Source of the DNA: Hyaloscypha bicolor E
Lineage: Eukaryota; Ascomycota; Leotiomycetes; Helotiales; Hyaloscyphaceae
NCBI RefSeq assembly: GCF_002865645.1
Contig: NW_020194643.1
Location: 124,001 to 188,000 of the forward strand
Reading direction: 5' to 3'
DNA length: 64,000 nucleotides
The translations under genes were made by a program, and so were the position numbers. Positions 31,979 through 45,990 of this stretch are shown piece after piece; the first letter of the stretch is position 1; every line of letters starts with the position of its first letter. The notes under the pieces are model-generated. The model was not told the origin of the DNA, did no database searches, and saw only the letters and a list, made by a program, of their open reading frames with translations.

Positions 31979-33558
31979 TCATTCATTGCGAATTCCAGCA
32001 CTCTCCTCTGCACTTAGAAAATCCTCCCACACCATCTGGATATCGTTTTGATAAATCCAAGAAAGGGTATCGATCCCACCAAGCCCTTTAATCTTCACCT
32101 CTAAACTTTCTTCGAAAGTCTGCTCTGGATTCTTAACTTTTGCATCCTGGAAGGTCTTCATTTGTTTATCGAGATGCTCATACCTGCGGTACACGCGAGC
32201 AAGGTTAGTCGAGGACTCATAATGTTCAGGAGCGAGAAGGGGTATACGAACATCCTATGGTAATAGGGAGATCGAATCGAGTCAAAGATGGCAAGCGCAG
32301 AGGCAAGGGGCTGACAGGACGAGCGGGTGTGCGCAATGGCTTGAGCAAGAATCCAGCTATCTTGCATAGCAAAAGCTGCGCCTGATCCAAATGCCCCTGA
32401 TTGAAATCCGTGAGTCGGGTTTCTAATAGATGCAGTCATTTGGGTCATCTTACCGGTCAGTGGATGACTCGCATCACCGATGAGTACAACTTTGTCCCAA
32501 GCCGTAACTTTCTCCAATCTTTGACCTGCAAAAGCTGAGAACTCTTTCCATAGTCCTTCTGGAACCCTGGAGAGTGCCTCTCGTACCCTTGGATCGTATT
32601 CTGTGAAATGTGATTCAACTCTTTCATTAGTAGCAGGGATGCCCCAACTGAATCTCTTCTCTTTGACTGTTGCAGCAGGGACGACATTGTGCACTGCTAT
32701 CTCGAACATCTGATCGGCCTCAGGTGTTTCAGAAGGATCATCTACCAAGCCGTTATAGAAGTGCCCTGCGGGGCCGTGCCACCAGGCTGTCGAGGAAGTC
32801 ATATCCGGGATATCAACGATGAGGGACTTGGGAATAATCACTCTCCAGATTGTCCTGCCTGTCCGCCAGTCGATTAGGGATAGACGCAAGGTTCAAGACG
32901 TAGACGCTTACCGGTGAATTTGATAGCATGGGAAGGGAAAACACTTTGCCGGACCACCTAAGACGTTAGCTAGCCACCAACACAAAAGGGAAAGGAAACA
33001 CACTGATCTGATTCCATCCGCTCCGATAACAAGATTAGCAATGACCTCTTCCCCATCTTCAAAGACAAGACGCGCTCCGCCTTCATCGATATTGTTCAAT
33101 GAGACAAGTCGCTTCCGCAATTTTATGGCTCCTTCTGGCACTTTTGCAATGAGTGCTGCTTGGAGGCGTGTTCTTCTCACTCGTTGCCCGCGATATTGAG
33201 GCGCCACCGCCACAAAAATTTGTTCTTTCAAAGGCACGCCATTGAGTCCATTGCTATCTCCCAAGGAACTTTATTAGTATGCCTTTCATGTGTGGGCGGG
33301 AAAATGGTTGAAGCACCGATGAACAAAGGTCTCTTGTACGTGACCTTTGACCGCAGCAGCAGCGTCGAGTAATTCTAGGACCTTCCAGCAATTGTAACCT
33401 ATTTGGATGCCAGCACCGATCTCGCGTAGCTCTCTCGCTTGTTCATATATCGTTACTGCGACGTTCGGGAGCTTTGAGAGCGCTATGGCAGAGCTTAGCC
33501 CCCCCGGACCACCTCCGATGATAGCAACCCGAAGGGTGGGAAAGGCTGCGCTTGGCAT
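31979..33558 (-). CDS. FAD-dependent aromatic hydroxylase-type monooxygenase (salicylate hydroxylase-like)
   Basis: Six exons (33317-33558, 33004-33253, 32912-32957, 32454-32858, 32252-32396, 31979-32183) join to 1293 nt, or 430 aa. Introns are 63, 46, 53, 57 and 68 bp. The intron at 32397-32453 is invisible to ORF finding because it is 57 bp without stops; removing it restores GDASHPLTGAFGSGAAFAMQD. Family motifs are GGGPGG near residue 13, YEQARELREIGAGIQI, LVIGADGIRSVVR, and GDASHP. These define group A flavin monooxygenases (FAD_binding_3), which hydroxylate aromatic rings using NAD(P)H. One donor, GTTCGT at the fifth intron, is weak but is the only one that keeps the frame. Substrate unknown. 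Confidence 0.87.
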
Positions 33559-34751
33559 GATTGAGGAATACTTAAAGTTTAAAGGCAATATTGTTACAAT
33601 GGGATAGTAGATCGAGAATGAACCGGCCTTGGTGATTATTATGACAGGCGATTACAAATATGTTGCAGACCAAACATCCGTTCCGCTGCGAGGTACGCCC
33701 TTCGCTTAGATAGGCGGAAATTTAAAACTCCGACTCTTCCAATGCATTTTACTTTGTAGATCCTTTATAAAAGTAAAATAAAACTGGAATTAGCGCTAAC
33801 TAAAAGGTTATCTATTAGTCGATAAGAGGACCCAAGTCTTGTATTATTACGTGGAGATTTATTCGAGTTTGAAGTTAGGAGAAAGTCGTAAGGGAAGGGC
33901 TCAGCTGGTGGCAGCAGAACGGAGAGTGCAATCCCAACGCCCAATGGCGTGATAAGGTTATGTTTCCATCACGCATCTCCACCATCCTTACGTACGGACT
34001 CTGGACGATAAGGAATTATTAAGCACACTCCTCGCTCCTTGTCGCAAGCCTCAGCAAGAATTAGCGAGCTGTGAATAGCGTCCCCAAAACATTGGCCGCC
34101 CGCAAGCTTCACCAACCACACTGAGAGCGCGAGCAAGACACAGCGCGTTGACCCCCAATTATTTTCGGCCAATTGCAATCCACTGGCACCAATCTTATAG
34201 TTACGCTATTTATTTGAAGGAGACGACTATAGCAATCACGTGTTTCACCCCGATCCCTGCCCTTCGGTGCTGTCTCAAAGAGACCGAGTTTTGTGCACTG
34301 TGCATTTGGGTTTTCATTGTGAGTTCCTATACCCCGTGAGAAAAGAGGCAATTGTAGACTTGGGCCAGAGCCGGAATTGGCTTTGCAGGGTTTCAAGCAG
34401 CTGATGCTACGCCTCGCTTGATAGCTAAACAGACTGGTTGATAGACTGATAGTTCTGCTGTGTGAAATCTGAATATAGTTGTACTTTAATTGTGGTTTAT
34501 ATTGTGATTTTCATAGGGGGAAATTCCTCGTTAGAGCCAGGGCGGGTAATCGATTACTCCTTGAGATTGATGTCTACTCTACTGTATATTAAGGAAGATT
34601 ATGTAGAGCAGGTCATATCTGGGGAGGACATGCACATTCAGCAAAGAACCCTCGTTGTATTTTAGAAGTACGGAATGCCTTCATTCATTTAACGTCGGGA
34701 CTTAGAGTTCACAAATGTTGAGTTTTTCCGTATCATCTCTTGCGCATCTAC
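33559..34751. other. Intergenic stretch up to the 8.8-kb element
   Basis: Upstream region of the FAD monooxygenase. Only short frames, no motif seen. Confidence 0.5.
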
Positions 34752-34824
34752 TACTGAGGCCATTAGCGGGCTAGCGGACAAATCCGAGAAGCGAAAAGTG
34801 ATTTTCTGATTTTCTGATTTTCGC
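34752..34824 (+). repeat. Left terminal inverted repeat of the 8.8-kb element
   Basis: 73 bp beginning TACTGAGGCC and ending TGATTTTCGC. All five differences from the right copy fall in the outer part (positions 11-20), while the inner 53 bp are identical. Confidence 0.9.
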
Positions 34825-36549
34825 GCCCACACCTCACTAAAAAAAAAAAATACAGTATATACGCCTTATTCTCGACTACTCCTAACCCCCCCTTAGCTTA
34901 TATAGTCCGTAAGGCAAATCCCATGGATTACAGGCATATCTCCATCTCCCTTACTCTCTATATCCTCTATACTACCTATATTACTCGAATTATCTATATC
35001 TTCTTTATTCCCTTCTCCTCTAGTATCCTTACCCTCCTCTACTATAACCTCCTTCCCTATTGCCTTCTAACCTTGTATCTGTCTTTATACTCGCTTTTTA
35101 TATCTTATAGGCAGTCGAGGCTTTGGTATAAAGGGTTTTATAGATACGGAATAAGGCTTTCCAGACTTGGTAGGATTAGTATTAAATTAATAGAAAGTAT
35201 AGACTTTACTATTATTATTATATCTGTAATTTATATAAGTACTATCGAATTCGCTTTTTATAACTATATAATATTTAAAAGGGCCCCTTGGTCTCTTCTT
35301 ATTACTATAAGTAGTATAAGCTTAAAAGAATTTGGTTCCGTAAGTATATACTAAGCTTACCTCTAGATTTGCCTTATTTTTCTCTAATTTCTTTAGCTCT
35401 CTGCCCTAGTATAGCTCTATCTCTCTAACTTTAGTCTTATTATTAATTCGCTTTACTATTTTAGTAATATTATTAGATAGTATAAGGAGATTAAAGTATT
35501 ATTATAGAAGAGGAAAAGAAGGTTATATATAAGAAAAAAATCAAGAAGTAGAGAGGTTTATTAGTTAAATATATTAATAGGAGAGGATATTATAAACTAA
35601 ATCTAAATTATTAGAGAATATATTATAAATATTATCTTTCTATTTATTTATAGCTTTATTGCCTTTTCTATTACTTTTGCCTTTACTAGAACTATTACCT
35701 AAAGCTATATTTAATATATTTTTAATAAAAGAAAGCTTTAATAATAGTATTATATATTAGAATTAAAGTTATTTTCGGAAAGAGGTTAAGATTAAGGTTA
35801 AGGCTAAGATTAAAGCTAGTATAGCTATATTTTTATTATTTATTTTTAGGATATAAAAATATATATTTAATATAATTATTTAAACCCGAATAAATTTATA
35901 ATAAATAATATCTAAAAATGGAAATATTAGTATTTAATAGCTCTAGGTTAAATATCTTTAAATATTAAAAAAATTATAATTTTAGATATTATAATTATAA
36001 AAATAAAAATAAAAATATTTTTTCTTTTACTAATTTATAAAAGCCAAAATATACTAATAATAATTAAACTATATTTAACCTATATAGTTAGCTAATTTAT
36101 TTTACTAATTATAAATAATTTAAGGTAATTTAAATTTCTTTAAATCTCTATATATAGCTTATTATATAAACTTCTATATTTCTATATTTAATAATATTAT
36201 AATTATAATTTTTAAATAAAAAGAATTCCTTTATTCTAATATATATAATTATATTTATTTCTTATTTTTCGAATATATAGTTATTAAATTAGAAAGACTT
36301 AAAAATTCTAAATAATACTTTTTCCTAAAAAATATATATTTTTAATAAATAATAAAAGTAAATATAAAATTATATAATAATATAACTATTTTATACTAAT
36401 AACTTTATTTTTTATAAAACTATAATTCTATTCTATTTTTATTTTAAAACCTTTATTCTTTTTTTATATTTTTTCGATTTTACTATTAATACTAAAAGCT
36501 TCTATTTTTTATTAATATCTTTTCTATTAATACCTTTATTAATATCTTT

Positions 36550-36835
36550 ATTAATACTTCTATTAATATTAAGAACTAGTATTTAACTATCTTATAACCT
36601 TTCTTTCCTTCTCCTTATTTCTTTTCTAAACCTCTTTTCCGAACCTCTCTTTTTTTTAATATTTCTTCTATTAATACTAAAAGCTAATATCTAACTATTT
36701 TATAATCTTCCTCTCTTTTTCCGAATTCTTTTAAACCCCTTTTCTAAATCCCTTCTCCGAACCTCTCTTCCTTTAATACTTTTACTAATAATACTAAAAG
36801 CTAGTACCTAACTACTATTTCCGGGTTACTTTTAT
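36550..36835. repeat. Degenerate ~115-bp tandem repeats inside the AT-rich element
   Basis: Three successive blocks share the order 'attaatactaaaagcta', 'tatctaactattttataa', then a C/T-rich run with 'ttccgaacctctc'; the last is truncated. They probably descend from an internal repeat of a coding sequence now erased by C-to-T change. Confidence 0.5.
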
Positions 36836-39800
36836 CTAGAATTCCTATACTATAAGTCTTTAATTCACTTATTTCTTAGAAAGCTAAATTTTAGATTCCT
36901 TTTCTCTTTCTCTAATATCTTCTTTTTCCCTTTTCTAATATCTCTTATATCTTTAGGCCCTTTAGGAATACCCTCTTTTAAACTTCCAAAAAAGAGGCTA
37001 ATTCCTATTTAGATTTCTCCGAATTTTAATACCTCCTCTCTTTTTTTAATACTTATAAAAGCCTTTGGGCTATTATTAAGTACTTTTATTCTTTATTTTG
37101 AAATATATACTAACTTATTCTTATAGGAAATAGCCTTTCTTCTTCTAATTTTAACTCTTTTAATATATATTTCTTATTTTTGGGCTATTTAGATATTTCT
37201 TTATTTATTTTTATAAAATATATACTAACTTATTTTTTAGTTTCTTTTACCTTATTTCTCTTTTAATATTACTATATATATATCTAGTTAATACTAGTTC
37301 TTATAATCTATAGTTAGATTTTCTATTTATTAAATATCTAGATATTTTATTTTACTTTTCTTTTATTATAAGTTAGGATTTAAATAGTATTTACTTTAAA
37401 TATTTATATTCTCGAATATATAAAACTCCTATAAATCTTTTGGGATTATAAACTAGCCTATTTTGGTTCAAGAAAGCTTTTTTAAAAATATTTCAGGAAT
37501 TATAGTATTTATTATAATTCTTTTTAAAAATTAATATAATATAGATATTTCTAGTCTATTCTCTTTCTATAAAGCAAACCGCTATCCTAAATATATATAA
37601 AAGTTCTAATTATCTTTTAAATTAAAGTATAGATATTTTTTATTTCTATTAAATTAAATATAAAAAATAATAAATACTTTCGGATTAGACTATAATACTA
37701 GTTAAATACTAAAACTTCTTATATCTATTTTATAAACTTATAATTCGAGATATATTATATTTAATAGGACTTCTATATCTAATTACTTTATATTATAATA
37801 AAATATTTTAGTATTATAGTTAGAAAAGTTCTATTTTATAATCTTATCTATTATTTATAAATTTTCTAGCTAATAAGTTTTGGCTAATAGCTAAGAAACT
37901 TATTAGCTATTTTATCTAAAGCTTCTAGAAACAGGAAGTTATCTTAATAAAGACTTAGTATTAAAAATGAATTTAATTAATTAATCCAAATAAGGAATTT
38001 ATAGTAAGAGTCTTTATATCTAGATAATTCTATATAATAAACTCAAATCTCTATTCCTGGTTATTTAAGTAAGCTATATAAGAAACTCTTTCTAGCTTAT
38101 TGGAATAGTTCCTGTCTCTAGTTATATGAATTATAATATATAACAAACTCAAAATTTTCTAGCCTATTAGAATTTGAGTTATTTTTAGAAGAATTAGTAA
38201 GCTTTTCTAGATAGATTTATTAAGGCCTTAGTTTTTAAAAGTATTAATTTAGCTTTTTTATTTCCCTTTTAGATAATAGTTTGGCTTTTAGGAATTATAT
38301 ATAAATATTAATAGAATAAATATAGGAATATACTATATATACTTTCTAGATAAATTAGAATAAAACCTATAGGATTTCTATAATATTTATATTAAATTTA
38401 TAATACTAGCTAGTAAAGACTTTAATAATTTTAATAAAACTTGAATTATAAACCCGGCCTTTAGATTTCCCATTTAACTTAAAGATTAAATAGTCTATAA
38501 TAGGTTATCTATTATAGAATATATTATATTCTTTTTCCAAAGAATATTAGATACTAGTAATAGTCCAAAAGCCCTAAAGCCCTTAAGACTCTTTATAAGT
38601 TTCGGGCTTTAGAGCTTTTCTATAGCTAGCTAATTATATAGAATTATAGAATTATATAAATCCGGTATTAATATAAAGTAATTAGTAACTTTATATATAG
38701 ATATAGTATAGTTTTTAGTATAGCTAGTCTAATATATTATATATTTATATATAAATACCTGTAATTTTATTATTATAATATAATATATCTTTAATATATT
38801 TTTAATATAAAAATCCCTTTATAACCCTAGACTTTTAGGAGCTTCTTTTATATTAAAGACAGAATATATAATATGATTTGAATATTAAACTTAAAAGGTA
38901 AAGAATTATAAAGGCCCTAATAATTATAAGATTTTATAAATTTAAATAGATTTAAATATTATAAAAATATTAAATTTAGTAATCTGACTTTTAAATTATA
39001 TAAGAACTAATTAAAGAGTATTACTTTAAAGTATTAATTCTAAATTCTAAATATATATATATTTATAAGGAAATAAGACCCAAAATAGTATTAAACTAAT
39101 TATAAGATATAAGAAAAAGTATATTAGATATTAGGTTTATTTTTTCTCAACTATTTTAATTTTAGTAAATATTTATATATAATTTATTAGACCTTATATA
39201 ATAGGTTTGCTTAGGAGAGATAAGATTAATTAGCCTGGAAAGTTTAATAATAATAGTTAGATTTCTATCTGGTATAATAAGCAGAATACTAGTAATAGCC
39301 CGGGTATTTTAGGTTTTATTTATAAAACTAAAAATATTATATTTATTAATTCTTTATATCTAATAAAAAAAAAAGTATATTTATATCTTTAATATATCTA
39401 TTATTATAAAGTAATACTAATATAGTTTATAAGATTAACTATAGTTCCTTTTACTAAAAAAGAGAATAGTAAAATTAAAAAAATATATAATAGCCTATTA
39501 CTATTATTATTATTAATAGCTTTAATATTATTATTATTATTATTAGGATTAGCTTTAATAATACTTTCTATAGTACTTTTTATATTATTTTATAATTCCT
39601 AAAAATTAGTAAATAGAAAAGAATTCTAATATATATAAGTTAATTAAATCTAAAAATAAAAAAGAATCTATAGAAGAAATAAAGAATAAGAACTAGAATT
39701 AAAAGAAAGAATTATATATATATCTTTATTTACTTACTAGTTTATTAGATCCTTTTTTACTTTTAAAGTCTTATATTTATACTAGTAAGTAATATTCTTT

Positions 39801-42800
39801 TAGGCTCTCTAGGCCTCTTTAGTCTATTATTTAATCTCTTTAAATTACTATATCTTCTAAGTATTTTCTAATTCTTTATAAGTAATTTTAAAATAGAGAT
39901 CTTTATATAAAGTTTTTTTTTAAGTATTTTATAGTTTTTTATAAATGATTTTAAAACAAATATCTTTATATAAAGTCTTATCCTAATATAAAATAAGGAA
40001 AATTATCTAGATATTTTTAAGGCCCAGATATATATTATAGTAAAAAAGATTAAAAATAGTTTAAATAAAACCTAGTAAAACTATAAGTTCCTGGGCTCTT
40101 TTATTATTAGAACTAGTATAAAATACTAGTTTATTTATATTATTAATAAATTAATAATAGTAAATAGGTCTACTAATATAGAAAAAGAAATAAGGGAATA
40201 GCTATTAAGAAACTATATTAGAAAGAATAGAAAAGATTTAATTATTTATTTTGAATCGAAAACTATCTATTAAAAAATATCTATTAGAATTTATATAAAA
40301 AATCTAGTAAAAGAAATAGAAGAAAACTTATTACTAATTTCTTTAGAAAATTAAATAGTTCTTTATTTAGTTTTCTAATTCTTTATATTATTAAATATCT
40401 ATTTATAAAAAACTAGCTATAAAACTATAATCTATAATTTTATAAGACTAGATCCGGCTATATTTTGATTTATAAGACCTTAAAAGACTCTAGATAGCCT
40501 ATTACCGGTATAAAAAGCTATAGCCTAAATAATAGCCTAAATAACTCTTATATTTATAGCCTATTAAGCTTATATAATAATATAAATACTACTAAAAGAA
40601 TAGTTAAATTAAGTAATATAGCTTATAATAAAAGGAAATATAGAAGGAAATAATTATAGAACTATTAAAGTAAGAAGAGCCTAAAATAGAATAGAACTAG
40701 TACCTAGTAGCTATATAGTAATAATAACTAGAGAAATAGATATAGTAAATATTTCTAGAAAAAAAGATATAAAATAAGAATACTAAAAAGAGCTAGAAAT
40801 CTAAAATATTTCAGATATAAAAAAGGAAATAGATATAAACGGAATTCCAGAGCTATAAAGTTTAAATCTACTAATATTATTATTTTAGATAAATAAAATA
40901 TTAGCTTCTATATTATATTTATTATTAGTAGATTAATAGAATTTATAATATTAGATATTATTATATTAGTATTTGGCTATAGAATATATAATATTAGAAT
41001 AGGTTTTAAGAAATAGTAGTACTATTTTAAGAAATAAGAATTTAAAAATATAGAATATTTATATAATAAATAAACTTAATAATTCTATTAGTACTATTTT
41101 TAAAAGTAAAAAGAGGATTTCGAAAATAATATATTTAATAATAAATAATATTTATTTTAATATATCTAGTTATTTTATAACTAGCTTATTTAACTATTTT
41201 ATATTATTAGAAGTATTACTAATAAAGAGCTATTCCTAAATAAAGTCCTAAACTATTAGGAACTATATAAGTATCTTTCCGGCTTATATATTATTTATAT
41301 ATTTTATATTTATTAGAATAACTTATTTAAGAATTCTATTTTATATAATAATAATATTATATTTACTAGTTAGCTTCTCGGACTCTTCTAATATTAGTAG
41401 CTGCCCTAAGGCTATATATATCCGGATTATATATTAGAGCTAGTAATAAGCTTAAATATATAATTAGTTACTATTTCTATTAGTATTTCCTATATAAATA
41501 TTAGCTATATTTATACTATAAAATATAAGCTTCTAATAATATTATTCTAGTATTTCTCTTAGTAGAAACTTATTAATATCTATATTAGTATATAAATAAA
41601 CTATTTATATAGAACTATATAAGATTATATTACTTATTTTAAACTAAATAATTATTAAGAATTATATTATAAAGCTTTATATTTATAAAATAACCCTAGT
41701 ACTATATTCTGCCTAAGGGCCTTATATATAGTCTAAATAGCTTACCGGCTATTATATTAGGCCTAGATCTGTCTTTTCTAATCCTATAAATATTTTATAA
41801 ATCTATAAACCTATATATTTCGTTTTAGATCTATTATATATAAAATACTAGTAAAGTAATCCGGTCCTATAAGTATTAGTAATTATAATTCCCGGTATAA
41901 GCCAGTTTCTGAAAATAGTTCTATATATACTAATCGGAATTAGTTATATAATCCGGTATTATAATACTAGATTTAATAGCTTTAATAAAAAGTAGTATAA
42001 TTATTAGTATCTAATACTCTTTTCTAATAATAGAAAGAATAAAGAATAAATATAGGAAAACGGAATTACTTATATACTACCGGTATAGCTAGCTCTTCTA
42101 AAGCTTTTATTATTAGGATTTAATCTACTAATTCTCGATATTTTTCCTAGAAATAAAATAATTTTTTATATATATAACTAATAGATTAGCTATTTATAAA
42201 AATACAAAATATATTTCGGTAATAAAAGAAAGTTTAGAGCCTTAATTAGCCCTAAAGAAATAAGAGTAATAGCCTATTTAAGTATAAATCTGAAAATACT
42301 ATTATATAACTAAATAAGTAATCCGATTAGAGATTCTAATATATATTTAGATAATATTATATAAATAAATATTAATATAAATATATATTTCAATCCTAAA
42401 TAGTAATAGCTTATTATATTTATTAATTAATTAAACCCAGTCTAGTTCAGGTATAATATATTCTCTTTTCTTAGACTATATCTGTTATATTTATAGTATA
42501 ATTACTTCGGGATCCAGAAGTTATAATATTATATATAAGCTCTCTCTATAAATAATAAAATATATTAATAAATAAAGTTCTAATTTTCTAAGCTAGAACA
42601 AAATAGTAAAATATAGAAAAACTAACCGGATTACTAGTAAACCTTATTAATAGAAATATATATATAAATACTACTATTTATAACCTGTAATCTATCTATT
42701 ATTTAGCTTATTTTATAGTATTATAAATAGTTACTTGTTTACTGCTTACTTATTTATTATAGTTATATAGTAAATAAGACTAAGCTTCTTATATATATAA

Positions 42801-43514
42801 ATAATTCCAGTAATTGAAATTATATAATTATAATCCTTAAGATCCTTAAGTATTTCCTTATCTATATCTTCTAGATAATATAGAATTATAATCTATATAT
42901 AAAAAAAAGATATATCTATTATTTAAATATATATTTGAATATTTTATTCTTATAATTACTATTAGATTATATATAGATTAACTGAGATTCTATATAAATC
43001 TTTTAATCTATTTATAATTTCTTCTTAATTAATATTTATATAAGCCTATTTAGTAATAGCTTTATAATATAGTAATAGATTTAATAAAATTCACTAAGTT
43101 ATTTAATAGGAATTAAATTCAGGATATATTTTACTATTATAATATAAGTACTAAATTACTCGAGTAATATTATTCCTATATAATTTTATTAATTAATTAC
43201 CAAAAAAAAAGTAATTAGCTAGCTTCTTAGTTATTTTAATAGTTTAATTTTCTTATTTCTAATCTCGGAAATATTAAGGAAGTTATTAGACCCTATTAAT
43301 AGTATTATCCTAGAAGGGCTTATAGCCTATAGTTACCTGACTATAGTAATTTGTACGATTTCACATAGTAGTATGGGCTCTCACTTCGTTAATTAGACAA
43401 GCGAGTAGCCTTACTATTATTATATTATCTAAGCCAAAAGTCACGTGTGGGTGCTATACCCCTAATTAGGAATTCTGCCTTGGGGAGGGGGGGGGGGGTG
43501 TGCGGGGCGCCAGT

Positions 43515-43587
43515 GCGAAAATCAGAAAATCAGAAAATCACTTTTCGCTTCTCGGATTTGTCCGCTAGCTAGCTGTGGGCCTCAGTA
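43515..43587 (-). repeat. Right terminal inverted repeat of the 8.8-kb element
   Basis: Inverted copy of 34752-34824. It is GC-normal despite the adjacent RIP-degraded interior. Confidence 0.9.
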
Positions 43588-43969
43588 TCTACACCGTCAA
43601 ACCACGCTTCCACAACGTTACATCCTCTAACCTTTAAAACCAAATTTTCTTTCCAACCAATCTTGAGCTTGGGTCGACGCAGTGAAGATAGTTCACAATC
43701 TTCAGTCAACATCACATTCCCGCCATCAATGGCTCCTGCTCCGCACCATTTATATCTTTGATACCCCACCAAGCTTACAACTGCCTCTTTCAACCTGCTA
43801 TTTATCTAACGTCATTACTTACCTCTTAGACAGTCAAATGAAGCATCTCTCTCAGAAAGTCTTGATTACTTTGTGTCATTTGAGACGAAGAAACCAGATC
43901 TAATTATTCGCCGAGCTGTTGAGATAGAGCTCGAAAGCACCCAATCGATCTAAAACGACTGATGTATCT

Positions 43970-44620
43970 TCACCCGCTCTTAGCAGGCTCCGGCACAGGG
44001 GTCTCTAACAACTCAACCAACTCCCCAAATCCCTTCAACAAAGGTTCCTTCCCCTCCTTCCCCCATAACTCCAAAGTATTCTGCCCCAACTTTCCAGTCC
44101 CAGCAGCAGCAAGCATGTCACCCATACCCGGACCCGCATACGACAACTGTGGCCTCGTCTCCACAACCCTTAGCTTCATACCCGCCAACGTTTTCTGTAA
44201 GCTCTCACTGCTCGCATTACCTCCCGTGATCCCATACGTAACGATCAAAACTGGCTTGCCAATCCACTCATTATACAAATAATCAACCGCGTTCTTAACA
44301 CCGCCTGGCAGGCCGAAATTGTATTCGGGAGAGACGATGATGTAGCCGTCGAACGCTGCGATCGCTGCAGACCACTTCTTGGAATGTTCGTATTCGAAGT
44401 TGCCGTGCGCGGGCACCATGGCAGGCATGATCTTCTCGTTGAATACGGGGAGGTTGAAGGAGGCGACGTCGAGGATAGAAATTTCTGGTTTCGGGGTAGC
44501 AGGTAAGGTGAGGAGCATCTTGTGGATGAAGGAGACGACTTCAGGTCCGGCGCGGATGGCGCGTGTACTGCTGATGATGAGAGCTACTTTCTTGGGAACT
44601 GTGGTTGCTAATGTTGCCAT
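43970..44620 (-). CDS. NADPH-dependent FMN reductase family protein
   Basis: 216 aa, single exon, ATG at 44620. It has a flavodoxin-like fold: an N-terminal strand and phosphate loop (VALIISSTRAIRAGP), the family motif SPEYNFGLPGGVKNAVDYLY near residues 97-116, then GKPVLIVTYG and GGNASSESLQ. The family reduces FMN or quinones with NAD(P)H, in the cytosol, often in oxidative-stress defence (Lot6/SsuE type). Start and stop are clean and the length is usual. It is the first intact gene right of the 8.8-kb element, about 380 bp from its end. Confidence 0.9.
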   Translation of the reverse strand: MATLATTVPKKVALIISSTRAIRAGPEVVSFIHKMLLTLPATPKPEISILDVASFNLPVFNEKIMPAMVPAHGNFEYEHSKKWSAAIAAFDGYIIVSPEYNFGLPGGVKNAVDYLYNEWIGKPVLIVTYGITGGNASSESLQKTLAGMKLRVVETRPQLSYAGPGMGDMLAAAGTGKLGQNTLELWGKEGKEPLLKGFGELVELLETPVPEPAKSG

Positions 44621-45990
44621 CGTGAATTGTTGGCTGGCTGTACGTCTTTCGTGGGTGGTAGGAAGGATTAGAGATGGTTGTGAGAAATACTTCGTGCTGG
44701 ATATGATGCAGTTAGAAGTAGAGAAAGGTGAATTGTTTCCTTGATAGTGAATATGAAAGGAAGGTCACCAACTTTATACTTACGGATGTGATCATCAAAC
44801 CAGGAATGCCTAATCTGCAAAATCGTTTCTGCTTAGAAAGATTTGAAAAATGTGGAGCTATGGTGAGGCTTAATCCGTGAAGTTTTAGTGAGGTGGATAC
44901 ATCCAACACCGCACGGAGGAGGTTGATATCGAGGCAGAGGCGTGTCCAGAACAGAGCGTGCCGTTCCAGATGAGTAATTCAATTTTACTTGGACCCCTGG
45001 ATTTGCCGGTGCCGTTCTCTGTCCTGGTTGGCTGTGGCAATACATCATACCAGAGCCGAAAAATCAACACAAGTTTCACTCTGCTGAGCAAATGTTATCC
45101 TCAAATCCGTCAGGAATATAATCGGAGCTGGACAGGTACAAATATGCAGGGCTGACATGACGGCGATAGGGGTTTGGGGGATTGGTTGGAGAAAGCAGAG
45201 TCAGCTAAATTATCCGATTGGTTGAAAAGAGTCAGGCAGGCAGAGTCACGTGCCAGACTCTCCTTGGATATCTTGCTCCCGGGCACTTGCCAAGCTTGCC
45301 AAGCTCGGCAACGAGATATCTTCCAACTGGTTTCCGGATCCAGGTCCAAACCTACGAAGCCTGGAAAGCTCATAAAATACGACGACCTTCTATCCAATCC
45401 AATCACTTAACCGGCCCAAGCGCGGAAACGATCACGAATTGGATATTTACTTCAAGGTACTCTACATCAGACATGGCCAATCGCAACCCGCAAGACGAAG
45501 TAGGCACAAGGAGTGGGAAAGGAATGGCAAGTTCTCCTCGATCACGTGCTATCGACACTCCCTGGCTGTTGTTTCACTAGCTGATAATTTACGTTACACC
45601 ATATTCTGGCAGAAGGTTACATAACCAAGAACTGCGCTCCTGGCGTTATCAGCACTTATAGGCCGCTGCTAACCATAGTCACGTAAAACCCCAGATATGA
45701 TATAGTTAGCCCCCCCCCCCCCGGCTACCTAGCTTAGGCAACGACAAAGAATTTTCAAATTCAGAGCAGACGAACGAGACACCTCGATTTGAAATTTGCA
45801 CAGTTAATTTTATCTCCAATTATTGAAGTACACAAGGACGCATAAAAGTGATCATGAATTTGATGTTTCTCCTAACGGCACTCTGCAGACAGGACCAATC
45901 CCATCTCATAGAACCAAAATACGACTCTGCGCCAACATTCTCACATGTTCTGCTCACTGCAACCAAACAGCCCCACATCCATCAACAACC
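44621..45990. other. Intergenic stretch, no supported gene
   Basis: Contains a C tract at about 45711-45722 and CACGTG boxes, but no motif-bearing frame. Confidence 0.5.

Larger units (their letters stand above)
34752..43587. mobile_element. RIP-degraded 8.8-kb element with 73-bp terminal inverted repeats
   Basis: The left end 34752-34824 and right end 43515-43587 are inverted copies of 73 bp, 68 of 73 matching without gaps, starting TACTGAGGCC. The inner part contains three tandem TGATTTTC units. The flanks repeat TCTAC (34747-34751 and 43588-43592), a likely 5-bp target duplication. Between the ends the DNA is roughly 20 % GC, rich in TpA and stops in all frames, as RIP leaves it. I could not recover a transposase motif on either strand. 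The size and 5-bp duplication do not fit Tc1/mariner (TA) or hAT (8 bp). The superfamily is left open. Confidence 0.8.

Noticed and set aside
34923..35354. 143-codon hydrophobic open frame at the edge of the AT-rich block
   Set aside because: It lies inside the RIP-degraded element; the Ile/Tyr/Leu richness follows from base composition, and no family motif is present.
34830..43510. Could the AT-rich block be inserted mitochondrial DNA?
   Set aside because: No tRNA, rRNA or respiratory-chain protein motif is visible, and the block is bounded by matched 73-bp inverted repeats with a short flank duplication, which fits a transposon.
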